A DNA stretch of 64,000 nucleotides from Tillus elongatus (Eukaryota; Arthropoda; Insecta; Coleoptera; Cleridae): contig OZ023266.1 of the NCBI GenBank assembly GCA_964006375.1, forward strand, positions 160,955,292 to 161,019,291, written 5' to 3'. Positions within the stretch are counted from its first letter, which is position 1, and the number at the start of each line of letters is the position of its first letter. Under the pieces are notes generated by a model. The model was not told where the DNA came from. It searched no databases and saw only the letters and a list, made by a program, of their open reading frames with translations. The position numbers and the translations under genes are program-made. Positions 60,835-64,000 of this stretch are shown here, in pieces.

Positions 60835-61732
60835 GCGTGGGACGGGGGCAGGTGTTTACTCGGAAGGACCGAGGGTAAGTCATAGTATTTCCCTCGGAGC
60901 CCATGCAACGGTGTTTCAGGCCGAGATGTACGCCATCCTGCACTGTGTGCGGGAGAACAAGAGGAGGGGCTACACCAACAAGCGGATCCTCATAGCCACA
61001 GACAGCCAGGCAGCCCTTAAGGCACTAAGTAGCCCACGGGTAAATTCCTGGCTGGTGAGTGAGTGCCGAGACGAGACGAGCGACCTGGCTGGGCAGAATG
61101 AGGTGACCCTCATCTGGGTGCCGGGTCACTCGGGGGTTAAAGGCAATGAAGAAGCTGACAGTCTCGCGAAGAGAGGGTCAGCAGAACCATTTATGGGACC
61201 AGAACCGGCTCTGGGCGTGTCAAAGAGCACTGCCAGGGGAGCCATTAAGTCCTGGGTCAGAAACCAACACAAGGTGTACTGGGCGGACTGTCCAGGGCTC
61301 AGACATGGGAAGTCAATAATTGACGGACCCAGTTCAAAGAGAGCTGTGGAGCTGCTAAACCTTAGCAGAGGACAGCTCAGAAACACAACAGGGCTCTTGA
61401 CGGGACACATGGCCGTCAAGAAACACCTGCATAAAATGGGGCGGTTCGAAGGGGACCTCGCATGCAGACTCTGCGGCGAGGGGGAGGAATCAGCCCAGCA
61501 CATCTTGTGTGAGTGTATAGCTCTGGACCGGAAAAGACAACTGATCTACGGTCACTCTAGACCGGAGACAGAGCAATATAAAACTTCACCCTACCAATCG
61601 CTGTGCAGACTAGTTCAAGGCACAGTGATCTTGGAATGGGTGGAGTAAGACTAAGGGTATGCACAATCAACCAAGGGTTGCGGTGCTATCGGGGCGGCAA
61701 GGCCGCGGACGAGCCCTGAGGGAACAAAAAAA
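60835..61732 (+). mobile_element. RNase H-bearing LINE, 5'-truncated copy 2, nested
   Basis: An 898-bp non-LTR insertion in the right terminal repeat of transposon A2. It is flanked by a perfect 13-bp target-site duplication, aacactcgaccca, at 60822-60834 and 61733-61745. It ends in an A-run (gggaacaaaaaa). The 5' end is truncated inside ORF2. The sharp duplication indicates a fairly recent insertion. Confidence 0.92.
60836..61648 (+). CDS. LINE ORF2 C-terminal part: RNase H and zinc motif (5'-truncated)
   Basis: Open without stops from the 5' junction to the TAA at 61646-61648; there is no native start. It begins inside the RNase H domain: TGAGVYSEGPRVSHSISLGA, then TVFQAEMYAILHCVRENK (catalytic E), LIATDSQAALKAL (catalytic D) and WVPGHSGVKGNEEADSLAKR (last catalytic D). 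The first catalytic D lies upstream and is lost. The C-terminus has CRLCGEGEESAQHILCEC, a CX2CX7HX4C zinc motif, and ends VQGTVILEWVE. RNase H would remove RNA from the cDNA hybrid during retrotransposition. An RNase H downstream of RT is typical of the I, R1 and LOA groups; I cannot assign the clade without the RT. Truncated, so dead as an element. Confidence 0.85.
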   Translation, partial: RGTGAGVYSEGPRVSHSISLGAHATVFQAEMYAILHCVRENKRRGYTNKRILIATDSQAALKALSSPRVNSWLVSECRDETSDLAGQNEVTLIWVPGHSGVKGNEEADSLAKRGSAEPFMGPEPALGVSKSTARGAIKSWVRNQHKVYWADCPGLRHGKSIIDGPSSKRAVELLNLSRGQLRNTTGLLTGHMAVKKHLHKMGRFEGDLACRLCGEGEESAQHILCECIALDRKRQLIYGHSRPETEQYKTSPYQSLCRLVQGTVILEWVE

Positions 61733-61924
61733 AACACTCGACCCATGTTCCCTATTTAAAATATAAGGGTTGTTATCACCACCCTTAAGGGGTTGATGTG
61801 ACAAAGTTGAGTTTTATGTGAAAACATGTCCCGCTCAATATTAAAATTGTCGTGTTTCAGCGTTTCTTAAAAAATATTTCTCTGGACGCAAATCGGTCTG
61901 TTTCGTTTTCAATGCGTCACCCTA

Positions 61925-62309
61925 TATATTCATGTGTTGGCGGACGTTATTTCTAAAATAGTGCGTTGTTTACCTTGTTATAATGTTAGTGACCATTACT
62001 GCTGCAGTTGTTTAATGTGCATGTGTGGCCTGTGCTTGGTATGTGGCATGTTATTTCTTTCCTACATTGTTTCTTCAATGAGGAAATTGCCATGTCGCAC
62101 GCTGCTAAAATACAAGGTCGAAGGTTGTCTACTCCGAGGGCCGGACCTACTTCGTTTGCTTGATTTGCTAAAGGTAAATGTTCTGTAAATGTATTGTTCC
62201 CTTTTTAAATTTCGATCATTTGGCAGTATTTGCTATGGTATGTTCTCTTTTCGCTTTACATACTTGGGTACTCATATTGTTAGATGGGTTTTCCTTCCTG
62301 TAGCGTTCC
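61925..62309. other. Unassigned, with an exon-like ORF
   Basis: Forward ORF 61934-62188 is cysteine- and leucine-rich (MLADVISKIVRCLPCYNVSD at its start). Near 62170 the sequence tgctaaaggtaaatg looks like a 5' splice site. I recognise no family, and chance is as likely as a small host exon. Confidence 0.25.
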
Positions 62310-62705
62310 AGTTGTGACAGGGGCGGTGGGTCTGCTTCGTCGTGGGTATTTTCCTTCCCCTCCCACGTGCATACACCCTCGTTGCATAAACCACGAGAAA
62401 AATTTCTTGTTCATATCCCCCAAGGAAGTATCGGGATCTGGGGCGAAGGGGTGCTGTGCGGAGTAGGCAGGGTTTAAGGCTTCAAGATCTTTCAAGACGT
62501 TTTTTTCGCATTCTCTGCTCATATTTCCTCTTTACTACATACCCCGCCTAGCTCCCCTATTCACTCCTGGTCCCGTAACTTCCTTGGGAGGTGTGAACAA
62601 GAAATGTTTCTTGTGGTTTGTGTATCCAGGGGGGTCCTAGGCAGGTTTCTAAAAAAAATTTGAAAAGCGTTCAGGAGGTAATCTGCAAATTTACCGCGAA
62701 TTTCT
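62310..62705 (+). repeat. Foldback (FB) element, right half
   Basis: Starts in the centre (gacaggggcggtgggtctgc, tcgtcgtgggtattttcc). It runs through ccccaaggaagtatcggg, cactcctggtcccgtaac and gtttgtgtatccagggggg to taatctgcaaatttacc. There is no left half. Confidence 0.75.
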
Positions 62706-64000
62706 TTAAAAAACTTTTTTTGCAATACCTGCATACAACACTGACTTCATCAAATAAGAATAATAACAAAGTATGTGCCAAAGTAACTGTATTCTCCTTT
62801 GCTATTTACTTTTAAGAATCCCCTCAGGAAGTTTAAAAGGCCAAATGTGACAGTATTTGAAGGGAGATCAGATGACGTGAAAGAAACCCACGTGGGCTCT
62901 GCGGAGACAAGGAAGCACCCCCGAAACACATGTTGCAAGACGAGGACGGAATTAGATCAATAACTGAGCAGGAGAATACAGAAGCAAGGGTATCTATGTG
63001 CTCTATGCATTGTGACCTGCCCAATTCTAATAATTGTATCAATTGAAAGCTTATCAAAAATGAAAACAAGATGCATCCCGCTCATCTCTATTAGACCGGC
63101 TAATATATTCATAGCCAACAACGTTAATAAACGCAAATTTATTCGGTCAATTGTCGTGCTTATTATTTTGTTACACAATAAACAATAAAAACACTTAAGC
63201 CTGCCTATTCAACTCGACGTTAATTTGTTAAAGACGTTCCGATTGCGCAAAGTAAAAGGTGTCATTGTTTTAACACCAGTTTAATTTACCACTGTCCTTG
63301 TTTATTATTTCTGTCTATGTGGTAAATTGTTACAGGTTAAATTACAGATTACAGACATTACAATAATATGCAAAAAATAGAATTACAAGAAGTTATATTG
63401 CATGACACCAATTCATATAACGAAAGCCCTTGAAAAATTAGAACATATTTGTTAAAATAACACCTGTAACTAATAACTTACCTATTTTTTCCAGCAGATG
63501 ATTTTCGTCATATCGGAAACAGGTAAGATTTCATAATGGAACACAAATGCACAAATCTGTTTAAATATCTGAACGAAACGGGGTTGTGTACCGATAATAT
63601 TTACCTTTTTTGTCACTAATTACCTGTGTTAACTATTTTCCGAAGTTTGTACGGCGAAATTCACTTGCCATTCTGTCTGAACTAGATACACAAGATAAAT
63701 TCTGGGAACCCTTTCACGCCGACGTTCTACACATGTTTTAGACTGAGCCGACTAGATTCGATGTTTTTTATGATAAAAGAGATGCATAGTTCCCGTAAAG
63801 TTAGAATTACAGTATCGACTAGTTGCAATGACCGAGCGTAGATTTCAAAATGTTACTATCTTTGTCGGGCACATACGCTGGATTTATCCTAAAAAGTAAA
63901 AAGACAGAGAGCAGGATTGATAAGAAACAGCAGGAAAATTGGTATTTTAACTCGCTTGCCATCTACCGGCTGTTAGTTAAATCCGATTTAAACTAAATAG
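62706..64000. other. Unassigned right flank
   Basis: None of the dominant repeats of the window occurs here. Forward frames around 62820-63180 give short unassigned peptides (RPNVTVFEGRSDDVKETHVG, then a stop). This may be the edge of less repetitive DNA, but I cannot support a gene. Confidence 0.4.

Larger units (their letters stand above)
59124..61924 (-). mobile_element. Family A DNA transposon, copy 2, with nested LINE
   Basis: Complete family A element, transposase on the minus strand. The left end is caggctggcgcattgaaaac after TA at 59122-59123. The right end is cgttttcaatgcgtcaccct followed by a TA-rich site. Without the nested insert at 60835-61732 it is about 1.9 kb. The terminal inverted repeats are about 280 bp; the LINE landed inside the right one. 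Confidence 0.85.

Noticed and set aside
61126..61503. 125-residue minus-strand ORF over the nested LINE
   Set aside because: Antisense shadow of the RNase H frame; the matching shadow occurs at 17452-17859.

Overview
This 64 kb window looks like accessory, transposon-packed DNA from an arthropod nuclear genome, most probably an insect. The base composition is strongly AT-rich. There are 16 long (AT)n microsatellites and remains of LTR, non-LTR, Penelope-like, SINE and DNA elements of kinds common in insects. I cannot fix the order; beetle and hemipteran are both plausible. I find no intact host protein-coding gene. Nearly every readable protein is a decayed transposon protein, and many apparent ORFs are only translated (AT)n or palindromic repeats.

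Layout. 0.4-2.5 kb: a DNA transposon with long terminal inverted repeats (family A) plus a second fragment of its transposase. 2.7-4.8 kb: a Gypsy-type LTR element with a tRNA-Leu primer site, internally deleted from gag to the end of integrase. 5-11.5 kb: microsatellite repeats (module D), SINE fragments, foldback (FB) pieces, a tandem duplication and a small MITE. 14-18.3 kb: a Jockey/CR1-like LINE, a host-like PIN-domain pseudogene with a cysteine-rich tail, and a 5'-truncated RNase H LINE. 19.4-21.5 kb: transposon B. 22.5-23.5 kb: a second copy of the Jockey/CR1-like LINE. 27.8-31.1 kb: two Penelope-like elements, each with a head-to-head inverted 5' part, converging on one (AT)n tract; the first carries a hammerhead-ribozyme-like motif. 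31.4 kb: a SINE with a tRNA-Gly-like head. 33-34.5 kb: a decayed transposase. 34.5-43.7 kb: nested palindromes. 44.9-46.8 kb: transposon C. 52.3-53.2 kb: transposon D remnant. 59.1-61.9 kb: transposon A again, split by a LINE insertion with a 13-bp target-site duplication.

The most unusual content is four copies (two per strand, near 35.75, 39.1, 43.3 and 56.95 kb) of a sequence whose first ~48 nt match the U6atac snRNA of the minor spliceosome. Each copy keeps about 300 bp of upstream DNA, a TATA-like box near -30 and a 3' T-run. All share the same loss of the internal stem-loop region. They appear to be a captured and amplified snRNA gene riding in a repeat. Copies 1 and 2 form the outer arms of a 4.6 kb inverted repeat that encloses a second, 1.77 kb palindrome.

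A second theme is a recurrent composite of module D (microsatellite body), module E (about 200 bp) and module M (about 310 bp, palindromic ends). The order D-E-M recurs in both orientations, so these modules may be parts of one larger non-autonomous element. Protein family names come from motif recognition by eye and RNA matches from memory; no database search was possible.
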